Positions 31,640 to 43,631 of a DNA stretch of 64,000 nt are shown piece after piece; the first letter of the stretch is position 1, and each line of letters starts with the position of its first letter. The stretch covers positions 10,594,001 through 10,658,000 of the forward strand of contig NC_056412.1 of assembly GCF_905147365.1 (NCBI RefSeq), given 5' to 3'. Source of the DNA: Aricia agestis. Lineage: Eukaryota; Arthropoda; Insecta; Lepidoptera; Lycaenidae. The notes beneath the pieces were generated by a model, which was not told the origin of the DNA, did not search any database, and worked only from the letters and a program-made list of their open reading frames with translations. A program made the translations under genes and the position numbers.

Positions 31640-32650
31640 TATATCAAAGCCCGAAGGCTCTAAATCGTTTAATGAATACATTATCTCACGGCAAATTGAT
31701 TTAACGACGCCAGTCCACTCGACGTGGACTCGCCAGTGCTACGTGCGCCTCGTCTATGAAGAAGATATCCGCCTTTTAACTAATAGAATTTTTAATCAAG
31801 TCGGTTGCGGCGCCCCGCGGCCCGCCTCGGCACGAGTGCGCCAGATTAATGTAATTGGACGACGCCGTCACAAAGGCAAATTGTAATCCCCCTCTTTCAT
31901 TATATATGTCCGTAACACGGCTCCCAGACAACGTGTCGTATTTTTCCCGTGTTCGCCGCCCCGCTCTCCCGGCTGGGGTTACGGCGGCGCTAACGAATTC
32001 GAACGTAATAAATCTGCTTTATGAATATTTTTTCAGCGCGGCGACGATTGACTCGCCGTAATGGATCCGGCTAAAAGGCACTTGAAAGCGGTCGCTGTCG
32101 GTGCACAGAGTTCCCCTTAAATCGGCCGATTGCGGCGCAGTCGTTAGGAGAGCTCGAAGTGTCGAGACAATTAAGTTGAAGCGATCGTGAGCGCTGCCAA
32201 ACGGATGTAGGTCAGTGTGCGGAGTGGACGCAAGGTGCCGCGGGCCGGGACCGGAGCGCCGGGGCCCCCGCCCCCGTCGCGCTTGGCACCGTGCTCGCTC
32301 ATAATCGAATGTAAATACCTACGATAAATAGGTCGTCTTAACGATTGCGACGGCTGGCACGATCGGCCGTTTAAATTAAACGGCGACACCGAATAATTTC
32401 GATTGTCAATATTTTAATGCCGCCGCGGGCCGAAGAAAATTCACTATGAAATAATTTCGAAATTTGGCAGCAGGACTGTCGGGAATCTGTTCGAGTTTAA
32501 AGTTTGTTACCGGGGTAACTCGGATTCTTCGCTCGTGTGCTGAATTTTCCAAAGCGAAAATATATCCGCAGGTCGAGCTGTAGATAAAGTTTCAGGATGC
32601 CTCGACAGACATCAGTCTCCTAAGTCGGTGGAAGATAAATTGGAAAATTA
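31640..32650. promoter_or_regulatory. GC-rich single-copy island, candidate regulatory DNA
   Basis: About 1 kb of clearly higher GC and CpG content than its surroundings, with no repeat family seen elsewhere in the window. A 93-codon plus frame (31605-31886) and a 72-codon minus frame (32389-32171) exist, but neither has splice sites or a recognisable family, and the first starts in a transposon end. The composition would suit a promoter, enhancer or 5' UTR region of Sema-2 or an unseen neighbour. This is inference only. Confidence 0.35.
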
Positions 32651-32844
32651 CTTAACCTCCACTAAACTAACTAAAAGTGCCTAAAGTGCCCGTATGCCGA
32701 AACACACGGCAGGTTCTACTTGTTGGATGTTCAAATATTGAGCTAGACGCTGAACGAAATAGTGAGGTCGCTTTATTATTTGTGTCACAGCGATTAGAGC
32801 TTTTGCTTTGTGATGTTAATTAAAATTAGATAGTTTTAACATTA

Positions 32845-33052
32845 TCCATACTAATATTATAAATGCAAAAGTGTCTGTCTGTCTGTTACCTCTTCACGGC
32901 CAAACGGCTGAACGGATTTTGCTGAAATTTGGCATTTTGGCAGATACTTTGAGTCCCGGGAAAGGACATAGGATACTTTTAGTCCCGGAAAAATGTACGG
33001 TTCCCGCGCGATAAACGAGTTTTGGCGCAACGGAGTTGCGGGCGTCATCTAG
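32845..33052 (+). mobile_element. Non-autonomous Helitron (TCCATACTAATATTATAAAT family)
   Basis: Clean A|TCCATACT start and GCGGGCGTCATCTAG|T end; sister of the nested copy at 3539-3752. The CGGCTGAACGGATTTTGCTG and GGTTCCCGCGCGATAAACGA blocks are shared. Confidence 0.9.
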
Positions 33053-33249
33053 TAAATTATAACAATAGGGAAAAAAATATTATATGATTGTCCTGTCACG
33101 TTTTTATTTACCCAATTATCCTGAATTTCTTATACTGGAAGCTAGTAGCATTCATATTTTTCACAAACATAAATTAATAGGTACATATCGCAAATCTTTA
33201 CATTACTTTGCCAGTTCAGAAAACAGAACGCGAGCTTATTGCTTCTTAA

Positions 33250-33690
33250 GACGGTCCCCCTACGGAGATGCCGTAATAATATCGTTTTTAGAGCCTTATA
33301 AGTAATAAGTTGATAACTCATAATTTGAAAGCTACAAAATTATAAGAAAAATACAGCAATAATCTTCAGTAAGTATATGAACATTCCTTTCCTCGTTATT
33401 AATTTCCTATTTTTGTTTATTTATAAATTATACTCACGATATCAGCTTCCAAAGTAATACCAATTTATTAAAATTCAAGTATATTTTCAGTATCTCCCTA
33501 GTATTTACAAATTACTTTTATTTGAAACACACGCCAATAGATCGAAATTTTCATTAACTACATATTCCCCGTTTGAATTTTTTTCAGGCAATTTTGAATT
33601 AAAATATGTAAAAAAAAATGGATTTTGGTGCGATCTCGGCAACGCGGCAAATGTATGGTCAAGGTCATTTACTCAGGGGATGGCCATAAT
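33250..33690 (+). repeat. Interspersed repeat (CCCCCTACGGAGATGCCGTA), copy 2
   Basis: Matches 9841-10290 over about 440 bp in the same orientation; has a single 31-bp unit rather than two. Confidence 0.75.
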
Positions 33691-33747
33691 AACATGAAGA
33701 GGGTATGGGCTCCTACATATAATTAAACTTAAGTATAATTTGTAGCA

Positions 33748-33952
33748 TGTATGGAGCAGACAAGTGTCAGAGTGGAGACCACGCTTAGGCAAATGTAGTG
33801 TAGGACGTCCCGCTGCCCGCAACACGGTGGACCGGCGATTTGAAGAAAGTGGCTGGCAGCGGATGGATGAGGGCTGCCCAAGATTGGGATGGTTGGCGCT
33901 CGTTGGGGGAGGACTACGTTCAGCAGTGGACGGCAATAAACTGATGATGATG
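33748..33952 (+). mobile_element. 5'-truncated non-LTR retrotransposon, C-terminus of the reverse-transcriptase ORF
   Basis: A 205-bp insert flanked by a perfect 13-bp target duplication ATAATTTGTAGCA (33735-33747 and 33953-33965). It encodes WRPRLGKCSVGRPAARNT in one frame, then GSGWMRAAQDWDGWRSLGED and YVQQWTAIN-stop in another, so it is frameshifted. This C-terminal sequence and the (TGA)n tail after the stop are typical of RTE-like LINEs of Lepidoptera. Dead on arrival copy. Confidence 0.88.
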
Positions 33953-33965
33953 ATAATTTGTAGCA

Positions 33966-35059
33966 AACAATCGTCGGAGCGCGTGCGGGACGGCCAACAA
34001 TTTCCTTTGCATGCCGCTAATCACTCGCCGGTAGATAAAAACAATTATTTCTCCATAAACAACGCGGCGCTGAACAACTTTTATGAAACGATCCCCATTC
34101 TTTGTACCCTCGCATGCATGCATAATGACTAACTAGTTTAGTGTTATCTAGAAGGCTGGAGCTAAGCGGCCAAATTGCACTCTAATACCCCGCAATAAAG
34201 GATACTCGGCTCAGGTAAGTTTAAGGGTATTTCGGTAAAATATGAGAGCGGCTGCAAGCTGCAACGAAATGAGCTTTCGACTTCCGTCAGCCGGGCTATG
34301 TGCATTCATCTCGCTGTGCATCTTGTTTTCGCTTATCATAACCTCGTTATTGTTATAAGTTATAAGTTGTGAAACTATCCACCTCCAAGAACACACTAAG
34401 ATAGATAATTTTAAGTGTTTATTAAGTAAATGTATCGTATACAACACTGAGCAGCAAAAGAGCCAGAGTAATCATAGTTATTATTAATGATATTGCATTA
34501 GACTTAAAATAAACAATATAGTTATTATCAACGTAATGTTATGATAATAACTTCATTATAGTTTGATGCTGGCGGTGAACGGTTTTGTTGACTATTGATC
34601 ATTTATCATGCGTGTAGCGTCCATTAGATTCTGTATATTATTAATTAACTTATCACAGGTATTCTATTATGGACGACCACTCGCTTTTTAATGGTCTGTT
34701 ATTTCTCAAACACCTACTATCTGAATATTCAGACACTTAAAAATTCTAATTTGTGTTACAATGAGATAGCATAAGGATATTCTTGTAACAGAATTTAATT
34801 ATTATAACTCAAGAAGAAAAAGCGAAAATATTATTATTTTCTAAATAAATTTTCCTCATTACGTCATCAATTCGATTGAAAAAGCGCGTGTTTCATTAAA
34901 TAACTTTTCCGAGCTTACTTTTAACCGAGCGATCAAAATGGCTAAGTAATCTTAAAAAATGGGTGTAAGAGATCTAAGCAACTTAGCTTAAAAATTATCT
35001 TAAAAAATTGAGTAAAATTATAGTAAGTATCTAGATTATATCTAGAGAGAACGCCATAT
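33966..35059. other. Single-copy sequence, nothing recognised
   Basis: 33970-34130 is moderately GC-rich and unique (AACAATTTCCTTTGCATGCC), a possible conserved non-coding stretch. The rest is AT-rich. Confidence 0.4.
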
Positions 35060-35241
35060 CTTATATCTTTAAACGAGCAATTCTTGTATATAATATATAA
35101 TTGGAATCTCGGAATCGGCTTCAACGATTTTCATGAAATTCAATATATAGGGGGTTTCGGGGGCGATAAATCGAGCTAGGAATCATTTCTAGAAAATGTC
35201 ATTTTCATAGGATACCGAGCAAAGCTCGGTCAAACGGCTAG
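35060..35241 (+). mobile_element. Helitron (CCGAGCAAAGCTCGGTCA end family)
   Basis: TTTAAACGAGCAATTCTTGT start region; GGGGCGATAAATCGAGCTAG inside; CCGAGCAAAGCTCGGTCAAA then CGGCTAG|T at the end. Confidence 0.78.
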
Positions 35242-35339
35242 TTTTATATTATATCTCAACCTTCTGTTATAATAATATGTAGTTTATTAGTTTCATTTGA
35301 CTTAATTAATCTGAGACTGTCGCAGGAATTATTATCTAA

Positions 35340-35454
35340 AAATAATAAAGTCAATATTTTGACAATAGAATATCAATAGAAAAGCGTTGAAACTTGAAAC
35401 TTATAATTTAACTTTTTATTTGAGGTCGAATTTCGACCATTGGGCGATCTCTAG
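35340..35454 (+). mobile_element. Helitron (GGTCGAATTTCGACC-end family), 5'-truncated copy
   Basis: Ends with GAGGTCGAATTTCGACCATT GGGCGATCTCTAG|T. Confidence 0.75.
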
Positions 35455-36148
35455 TTATTATAACTATGATAAACTGTTGCTAACCCGTTGTATAAAGACC
35501 AGCGTCACCCATTAATTTGCTGAGGGTGAACTTGGAAGTAGTGTATGCGGGTGCCCAACCGACCGTTAAGACGATACCCCGGTGTCACCGCGCCTACCTG
35601 CTACCCGCCACCCGCTCCCCGCCCCGCCACTCGCCAGGGACCGTCCATACGTTACGAGATACGTCATATTACGTTAAGGAGAGACGACGAAGTGTGACAT
35701 TGTAAAAGAGGTCCAAAACTTCCTGACGTCACATTTTCCAATCAGTATGAAAACGCGAACTTCGCTATCTAATATTCAAAACATTTACAACTCTATAATT
35801 AACACGTTTGACATGATATTCATGGTTATAAAAATATAAATAGATAAAAAATCAATTTCAGAACTGCTGTCTAAACTCAATACACGTTAAAATTGCTAAA
35901 TACAATGCAACCAGCTATGATAAGGACGGGAAATATTAAAGAAAATTTCGTGGGACGTAATTTATGGATGACCCTACCGCTACCCGGACCCGCTCAACCG
36001 TGTTTGTTTAACGTGCTCGAAATGATCGTTTTATTGGAAATTAGTTTACATTTTGCTCTAAGAGGCTTATTTTGTCGGCATTTTGACGCTAAGTACCGTA
36101 GCGCATAAAAGTTTTAACGATGCTCTTTCTTTGTTGTTTCGCGGCATA
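35455..36148. other. Single-copy sequence, partly GC-rich
   Basis: 35560-35660 is GC-rich (CACCCGCTCCCCGCCCCGCC). The 62-codon and 71-codon plus frames (35517-35705, 35893-36108) have no recognisable motifs. Confidence 0.4.
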
Positions 36149-36277
36149 GTGTAGAGCAGGGGCTCCCAAACTGTGCGCCGCGGCGCCCTGGTGCGCCGTA
36201 GAAAAGTAAGAGGGGCGCCGTGAGTCGATTCTCCGTCATTATCCGAAACCACAAATATTATAAAATTAAATTATCTA

Positions 36278-36540
36278 TACAGTGTGTAACAAAAATAAGT
36301 GATAATACTTTAGGGTGTGTACGAGTTCCTTGTAAAGAGTTCACTGTGAAAGTAGCAGCGCTGAAAGACGAAAAAATTTTTTCACTTTTGTATGGGCAAG
36401 GGCCCGAGCGTCACGAGTTTCTCCATACAAAAGTGAAAAAATTTTTTCGTCTTTCAGCGCTGCTACTTTCACAGTGAACTCTCTACAAGGAACACGCACA
36501 CACCCTAAAGTATTATCACTTATTTTTGTTACACCCTGTA
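36278..36540. mobile_element. Foldback MITE (TACAGTGTGTAACAAAAATA), TA target site
   Basis: Nearly perfect hairpin: arms of about 118 bp, TACAGTGTGTAACAAAAATA... and its reverse complement ending TATTTTTGTTACACCCTGTA, separated by GCAAGGGCCCGAGCGTCACG. TA lies outside both ends, as for Tc1/mariner-type elements. Its overlapping 85- and 91-codon frames on opposite strands are the two arms read in mirror image, not genes. Confidence 0.92.
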
Positions 36541-37023
36541 TATTAATACGTGAGCCAAAAACTTTGTATCCCTTTTGACGAAAGATGGGGAAACGTAGGT
36601 GAATGAAATTTTGCACAGTTATAGTTCATATGGTGAAGGAGTGCATCGAGTTAATATTATTTTGAAATTGTGCTTTTATCATACATTTTTTTAACAACTA
36701 AAGCATTACACACACAACAACACACACACTAGGAATGATGACAGATTTTTGAGTGACAAGCCCATACATACGAATTATACTCTTTTATTTATGATTGAAG
36801 TCTGTTGACAACAGTTGATAAATTGAAAATGGATTATAGTTTTTTTATTGAATCTTAGATACTATTAGACAAAGCTTAAACACGGCCAGTCTGAGATCAG
36901 CTGAGTCCTAGAGACAAAAGTTGAAAAAAATATGATAAAGTCAATATTTTTTTACAAAATACAGGTAGTAATCCTAATGTCGTTGAAACTCAGGTCGAAT
37001 TTCGACCATTGGGCGATATCCAG
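36541..37023 (+). mobile_element. Helitron (GGTCGAATTTCGACC-end family), full-length copy
   Basis: ATACGTGAGCCAAAAACTTT to GGTCGAATTTCGACC, then GGGCGATATCCAG|T (CCAG in place of CTAG). It is the reference for the interrupted copy at 7936-8660. Confidence 0.82.
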
Positions 37024-37691
37024 TAATATTAATTAATAATTATGTAAAGCAGGTAGATGATTAAATATTTGATTATTACTATTTACCTGCATAACCAGAC
37101 TATAGTCATTAAAGGTATTAATTTATGTATATTTTTCTAATAGCTAGGTAGAGTAGGGCGCCGTGACAAAATATATTACGTGTAACTGCGCCGCAGGCTG
37201 AAAAAGATTGGGAACCCCTGGTGTAGAGTGAAAACTATGTTAATAATGGCACATAAGTTATAGAGATAAGAGTAACTTGAACAAGGTTTGCTAAAGCTTA
37301 TTATTACTAAAGAATGTTAAAATACTGTTACAATAGGTCTTGTATCCTTGTAAATTGATTGTATTTTAGCATAAAAAAAGGGCTTCAAACAGAATTTCCT
37401 TATCATGGCAAAAAGGAAGTCGTTTAAAAATGACATAATACATGAAGCCAATAACGCTCTTCTCCCGTTGAGAAAAAGACACAAAAGACAATAAATTATG
37501 TTATTCACTAGGTACGTCGGTGAAATCTACTAGCTACTAGCCAGTTTATGACGAAGCCGACGAGAATATTGCGATAATCTTGTCGTTAAGTTGCAGTCGA
37601 CGCCCACTCGACACATCGGAATTGAAGACAGGAGTGAATGAAGCGGGTAAGTAACAATTTGAAAACTGACGTTTTTTGCATAAATAGAGAT

Positions 37692-37944
37692 AAAGGTGGC
37701 TTTCGGATCTTTGCCGCGAGCGACCGCGACCGGTGAAAATTCAAATAAAATGCTACTTTATGACATAAATTATAAGTGTCATTTTCTACTGACATTTTGG
37801 TGGCGACCCACGCTGCCGCCGGCGGCGGCGTAAAAGCTAGTTGGTAGAGTAAAATGAAACCTATCGCCTATGTCATAAAGTGGCATTTCGTTTGAATTTT
37901 CGTCGGTCGCGGTCGCTCGCAGCAAAGATCCGAAAGCCACCTTT
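37692..37944. mobile_element. Foldback MITE (AAAGGTGGCTTTCGGATCTT)
   Basis: Arms of about 80 bp: AAAGGTGGCTTTCGGATCTT TGCCGCGAGCGACCGCGACC and its reverse complement. The loop contains GCTGCCGCCGGCGGCGGCG. GAGA lies outside both ends if the palindromic TA is counted in the element, a possible 4-bp duplication. Confidence 0.85.
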
Positions 37945-38384
37945 AGAGACTTTACGACCGGAAAAATTATTTGACATCAAAAAATTAGGATTCTTTGTAT
38001 ACTAGGTAAATTAGCCAGATGATGAAGTAGGTAAATTACGAGGTATTTTATAAATTATAAGGGAAAAACTAAGTAATTGTTCTTATAAGTTGTTTTGTAA
38101 AATATTAGTTACCCGGTTCATCCACACATGTCTTCAATTGTGGGCGCGACTCGATTAGCGCAGTAACGATATGTAACGATAGTGTACTGATACGACACTA
38201 AACTCAAATTAGGAACCTTCTTTTTTTAAAAGTCGAATAAAAAGACGCTCTTCGATAACATATTTTATAATAATTAGTATATAATACTGTATTACAACCA
38301 ACTTGTCGATCAGTTCTTAGCAAATACAAAACAACGGTCAATATATTAGTCTGGGTCTCTGGGACCACATTTTCCGGAAGTAAG

Positions 38385-38717
38385 TTTTTTTTTTTTATGA
38401 AATAAGGGGGCAAACGAGCAAACGGGTCACCTGATGGAAAGCAACTTCCGTCGCCCATGGACACTCGCAGCATCAGAAGAGCTGCAGGTGCGTTGCCGGC
38501 CTTTTAGAGGGAATAGGGTAATAGGGGAGGGTAGGGATGGGAAGGGAAGGGAATAGGGGAGGGAAGGAAAGGGAATAGGGTAGGGGATTGGGCCTCCGGT
38601 AAACTCACTCACTCGGCGAAATACAGCGCTTGGCTGTTTCACGTCGGTTTTCTATGAGAACGTGGTATTTCTCCGGTCGAGCCAGCCCATTCGTGCCGAG
38701 GCATGGCTCCCCCACGT
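38385..38717 (-). mobile_element. SINE (Metulj-like), copy 6, full length
   Basis: T12 then ATGAAATAAGGGGGCAAACG through the GGGAAGGG minisatellite block to GCATGGCTCCCCCACGT. The longer open frames over this copy come from the repeat block. Confidence 0.93.
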
Positions 38718-39275
38718 ATATAAGTACGGCGAGGAGCACATTTTGAACTTTATTGTAAGTCTAGAGGTATATTTTCGATGCTCCTAAATTTCTTAAGCTT
38801 ACGTATAATCTCAGCCTTAGATCAAAGGTAACTTGGAAATACGTGTTGTATAAAATTAGACTCTCAATCAAAATAAGTTTCATAAATTACCGATAAAGCA
38901 TTATAAAATTTTGTTTTGAGTAATATTTTAGCATAATTTGGTACTTAATACTTCGGTAAAATATTGAAAAAGTTTGACCGACCCCATCGGGCCAATTTAT
39001 TCTATAGGCGCTCTTGTCTATAAGAAGGCGGTTGACAAATTCTCTCGAGGGTCGCCTTAATAATTTACGAACTCACAAAAAGGTAAACAACCATCCACAA
39101 TTTACGGAAGACGTATTTCAAAGTACAGTAAGTTGTATCTTCCAAACAACGTTACTCATTCAATAAAGTTGCCGGCTTAGGATTATGGTTTCATCTGTAC
39201 ATTTTTGGACGAAACTTTTCTTTTAGAAAGTGTAAAAATAATAAATAAAATTTACATTTTTGAATAACCTTCATG
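38718..39275. other. Gene-free sequence between two SINEs
   Basis: Nothing recognised. Confidence 0.4.
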
Positions 39276-39630
39276 TTTTTTTTAATGAAATAAGGGGGCA
39301 AACGAGCAAACGAGTCACGGGGATGGAAAGCAACTTCCGTCGCCCATGGACACTCGCAGCATCTGAAGAGCTGCAGGTGCGTTGCCGGCGTTTTAAGAGG
39401 GAATAGGGTAAAAGGGGAGGGTAGGGAAGGGAAGGGAATAGGGGAGGGAAGGGAAGGGAAGGGAATAGGGGAGGGTAGGGAAGGGAATAGGGTAGGGGAT
39501 TGGGCCTCCGACAAACTCAGTCACTCGGCGAAACACAGCGCAAACGCTGTTTCACGTCGGTTTTCTGTGAGAACGTGGTATTTCTCCGGTCGAGCCGGCC
39601 CATTCGTGCCGAAACATGGCTTTCTCACGT
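39276..39630 (-). mobile_element. SINE (Metulj-like), copy 7, expanded minisatellite block
   Basis: Full length with one extra GGGAATAGGGGAGGGAAGGG unit at 39430-39480, making it the longest copy. Confidence 0.93.
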
Positions 39631-41772
39631 ATAAAATATAATCATGTCGGTGGGAAAGGATGAATTGTGATAAGGTATACGAGTACGTAGCAGAAAACTC
39701 TTTATATTTCCATTTCATTACCGCATAAACCATAAGTAACAGGGACAATGTCATATATGAAGATTAAATTTTAATCGAGGTGCGTAGCTGTAAAACAGTT
39801 TAATAAGTCCTCGCGAAAGGCAAGGGGGATGCTACCGAATACAAAATTCACATGTACCTACTCCAATTATAGGAAAACGATTCGGTACGAATATTCTTGG
39901 CAGACTTGCAAATTTCGACTCGAATCAGCGAAATATTTATTTTGTTAGGAGTTAGTCCGCGATGTGTCCGTGACTCTTTTTGCTGGAATGGAGTGCCCGC
40001 AGCGAAGTATTTTAATATTTAAATGTTTCAATAAATCGCGCTGAAATTTTACTCAAAACGTTTTGAACCAACCAGTCACTTTAAACTGCCAATATCTTAA
40101 TCGTGTGATAAGACATTACTTACATAAAAGTTGTTTTTAAACTGTCTGGTTTCATAAAATAACTTTGGTAACTCTATTTAAAACATCTTAGCGACTATCA
40201 ACAACCTAACAAAGGGAACGCTAATGAGTATTTACTAGAAAATACTGAAGGTAAAATACAATACAGTGCGTCTTAAAAATAAGTTACATATTAAACTAGC
40301 CTACCTAAGTAACTATAAAGACGTGTAACATAGAACGAATTACGAAACCTTTGGAGAATATTTCCAATATAAATTGTAATATTTTGATATGAAAATTCAA
40401 TTCTATCACAATTCATTACCTACTGATAATTTTAATTACCTAAACTTGATGTGTTCGAAACTACGTTATCAACAATTTAGCTAATATTTTGTGTGGCTTT
40501 ATCAATACCTAACTACATAATATTATGGTAAATAATGCATTTGTTACAATATTTAGTATCTTGGAATCAGTAATACCATGTACTATTATCTATTCTGTGG
40601 TAATACCAAACTTTGATCGTCAGTCGTCACGTGCCACGAGTCTGAACACGATAACGGCTACCCATCTGGCCAAAAATAAGTTTAATTTTAATGAAAATTC
40701 CGTAACTTTTTTTACCCATAACAAAATTTGACACACGGTGGCTGCAGACATTTCTACACCACAAATTATTTCAGTGTGTTTGAAATTCACCAGGACAAAG
40801 GGATATTTCGAATGTCGGTCAAAAAAAACAGTCTCATACCTTAATAATTACATTTTACACTCAACGACAGCTCCACAGATCGGTCCTGACAGCCTCGTAT
40901 ATATGTTATTTACTTAAAAATAGAAATACAAAAACGCATCTGGATGTGCAGATGTAATTTTCCCCTATTTATTAGGATTTTATTTCATTAATTGTAGTTT
41001 TAGATATTTTGTTATTATCAGTTCAACATTAAGTACTTAAATTGAAACTCAAAAACGCTAAATTCGCTGTAACTTTTCTCTTTTTATAAGTTTTCATTTT
41101 AATTATTAATTGTAGTTCTTGATATTTTTTTCAATTGAATACATATTTTGTAAGTTTGAGATTTTCAGTTTTTCATATTTTCATCAATGCATCTCGGGCA
41201 TTTTTTTTTATTTAATTATAAGATTAAATAAAAAAAATTAATATTTGTTCTTATTGTAATCTATCATTTGACTTAGCATAGGCACAAAGACGATTGTTTA
41301 GTGCGAGTTAATATATGAATAGGGTTAAATGGATTTGGACTAAATTTGTAGTCAACGTCGGCAAATTGGTGATTAATTATTAAGCTTAATCTAAGGTGAG
41401 GTTTATGTTTCAAAACTAGATTATCTCAAAGGACAGAACCCGCCCGGCTGTTTAATATAATACGTACAGAGAATTTCTGCTTGTATTCCCATGGTATCTC
41501 TTTACACACGTTAATTAGGTAATGTATATCAGATATTTGATTTAAATTAATTAATAGTCAATATTTATATTGACTAGATTTTTCCCGCAACTACGTTACG
41601 TAACACATCAACAATTAGCGTTCTGTTTTTTGGGAAGAAAAGCTATACAATGTCCTTTTCCAGGAATCAATGTTGATGTCTTTAATCTCTATACCGTAAA
41701 ATGGTTGAGTAGGTATTAATTAAGCGTCAAGACGTAACAAACGGATAGTTTTTAAATGAAACATTACAAATT
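39631..41772. other. Long single-copy AT-rich region, no gene recognised
   Basis: No splice-bounded frame with family motifs and no terminal repeats. A 68-codon plus frame at 40525-40731 is not supported. Confidence 0.4.
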
Positions 41773-41917
41773 TCTGCTATTTATAAAATTGTGATTGAAT
41801 ACAATTATTAATAATTTAAGTTAAAAGACACAAAACGGATATACCGTATATCCGTTTTATGTCTTTTAACTTAAATTATTAATTGTATTCAATCACAATT
41901 TTATTCAAAATAGCAGA
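41773..41917. repeat. Long near-perfect palindrome, about 70-bp arms, 3-base loop
   Basis: TCTGCTATTT...AAGACACAAAACGGATATA and TATATCCGTTTTATGTCTTT...AAATAGCAGA differ only by two 3-base indels and one substitution. No TSD or TIR family recognised. Confidence 0.95.
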
Positions 41918-42039
41918 AAGATACTCTATACATTTAATTAATAATAGCATCCTATACAAAATGTAGGAGTTTCACTGAAAACAGCAAACCAAAGTTGGCC
42001 ACTAATATAAGGCACCGAAAGAAAATTCAGTTGTAAGTG

Positions 42040-42260
42040 AGCTTATGAGGTTGTGACGCGAGGCGAGTGCATTGCGAGGCGAGGCACGTCCGAAATCCGA
42101 CACTTGGCACAGTTCGCGTTCCCGCCCAACGCCGCCCGCCCTGCGCTTCAACCGTAATACAACTTTTAAGTTTTAATTACGTCGCTTCAAACTCTACAAT
42201 GTAATCACACGTAACCACCCAAAGTGATTATTAGCTTTATTCTACAGCTGTTTTCCGACT
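42040..42260. promoter_or_regulatory. GC-rich single-copy patch, candidate regulatory DNA
   Basis: GCGAGGCGAGTGCATTGCGA and CCCGCCCAACGCCGCCCGCC stand out from AT-rich surroundings. No coding frame of note. Inference only. Confidence 0.25.
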
Positions 42261-43278
42261 ATTAAGGTTTGAAAAAAACTGTGCTGTTGTTGTTTAATTG
42301 GCGAGGCGAAGAAATGTGTTTGTAGGTATTATAATATTGTTTATATGAACAAGTAACAATCATTCACAATTAGCCAGATCGTTTCATAAAATGAATAATG
42401 AAAAGGACTGTGCTTGTTAGTGGCACATGAGTGCACACCCTCACTCTTTTCAAATATAATTCAGCTATTTTTAAACTTGCTTTAAATTACGCCAAAAATA
42501 TTACGAACAAAACAAATAATTTAAATTATTTACTTACGTTATAACAAGAAAAAAGAAAAAGCTCCAAATGATCAAAAGGCTTAAACTCTTTGAATTCTCA
42601 ATTAAACATTTCTAGGCAGGGGAGGGTGAAATTTTAAAAAGAAAAATTCGACATATTTTTTGTTGAGCCGCCCTCGGGCGTATATCGCTATAAAACCGAG
42701 CGATGCGAGGAGTTTAAATATTAAAGAAACGTTTTAAATAAAAAACCTCGTAAATAAGAGCTCAGCGAGACAAAGAACGGTGAGAGAATTCGCAAACTAA
42801 ACAAGAATAAAGGGCTAATGTATCTTTAATGAAAGAGGTAAAGAAATTGTCGACAATGGCGCCGGCCGGCGACGCGACCTTTAACCACACAATAAGACCG
42901 TGTGCTGCCACTTTGTTTTATTTTAGCTTTTTTAAATGTAACTGTGACACAGACGCGTCCGGGGAGTCCTGGGACATGTAATAATCGTTTATTCTCGACT
43001 TGACGACTTCACTACTTAAAGCTGCTCGGCTAACTCCACTCCTTTTCACTTTTGTTTTGAGTTACATTACAATTTATACCGAACTTTTAGTTTCAATGTT
43101 TGAAAGTTCAAGCAAATATTATGTTTATTGTTTATAATTGAAGTTTTCTGTTTCGTACTATACTTAAACTTTCAATACCTTTAATATCTTTTAATGATCT
43201 ATTAAATTAAGTATCTATATATAATTAACGGACATGTTAGCTTTTAAGTTAAGTAGTGTTAAAATAGTTGTTCTAGAG
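42261..43278. other. Single-copy sequence, nothing recognised
   Basis: A second GC-rich patch (GGCGCCGGCCGGCGACGCGA) is at 42855-42875. Confidence 0.4.
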
Positions 43279-43409
43279 CTGCTATATTCGACCTGCGGCC
43301 CGCGGGAGTTCATCAGTGGCCCGCTTGAATCGATACTTTTTAACAACGTATTTTTTTACTACTAAAATGTGTTTCTTTTATGGCCCTTATAAAAAAAGGT
43401 TGAGTTCTG
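43279..43409. mobile_element. hAT MITE, decayed relative of 25615-25887
   Basis: CTGCTATATTCGACCTGCGG...AAAAGGTTGAGTTCTG, flanked by TTCTAGAG (43271-43278) and GTCTAGAG (43410-43417), 7 of 8 matching. Opposite orientation to 25615. Confidence 0.7.
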
Positions 43410-43598
43410 GTCTAGAGATTTAGATGTGGAAAGTACAAAATATCCAGTCGCATGAGAGGTGTGAGGTGTCATGTTATCTGTCAGGAGCCATTTGTTATTC
43501 ATTGTAATCTGATATTTATCTCGCTCCGTCCGGCGTCCGCCAGCAATCACGGATTATTTGGGGAAAATATAACATTTTATTACTTTATCGTATATTTT

Positions 43599-43631
43599 AA
43601 TGAATATACATGTAATGAATATACATGTAAC
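43599..43631. repeat. 16-bp tandem duplication
   Basis: AATGAATATACATGTA occurs twice in a row. Confidence 0.9.

Larger units (their letters stand above)
36157..37220. mobile_element. hAT element with perfect 8-bp duplication, carrying two nested elements
   Basis: GTGTAGAG at 36149-36156 and 37221-37228 flanks ends CAGGGGCTCCCAAACTGTGC and GATTGGGAACCCCTG, with GCGCCGC-rich subterminal blocks on both sides. The interior holds a foldback MITE (36278-36540) directly followed by a Helitron (36541-37023). Non-autonomous. Confidence 0.9.

Noticed and set aside
31605..31886. 93-codon plus frame as a gene
   Set aside because: It begins inside the TIR of a transposon, lacks splice signals and matches no family; the GC-rich base composition explains its openness.
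36220..36616. Similar 85- and 91-codon proteins on opposite strands
   Set aside because: They are the two mirror-image arms of a foldback MITE read on each strand; no gene.
38427..39514. Proline/serine-rich frames such as [15 protein letters not shown] (also at 53361, 53780, 56088, 60217)
   Set aside because: All fall on the CT-rich block of the SINE and change length with it; no independent coding evidence.
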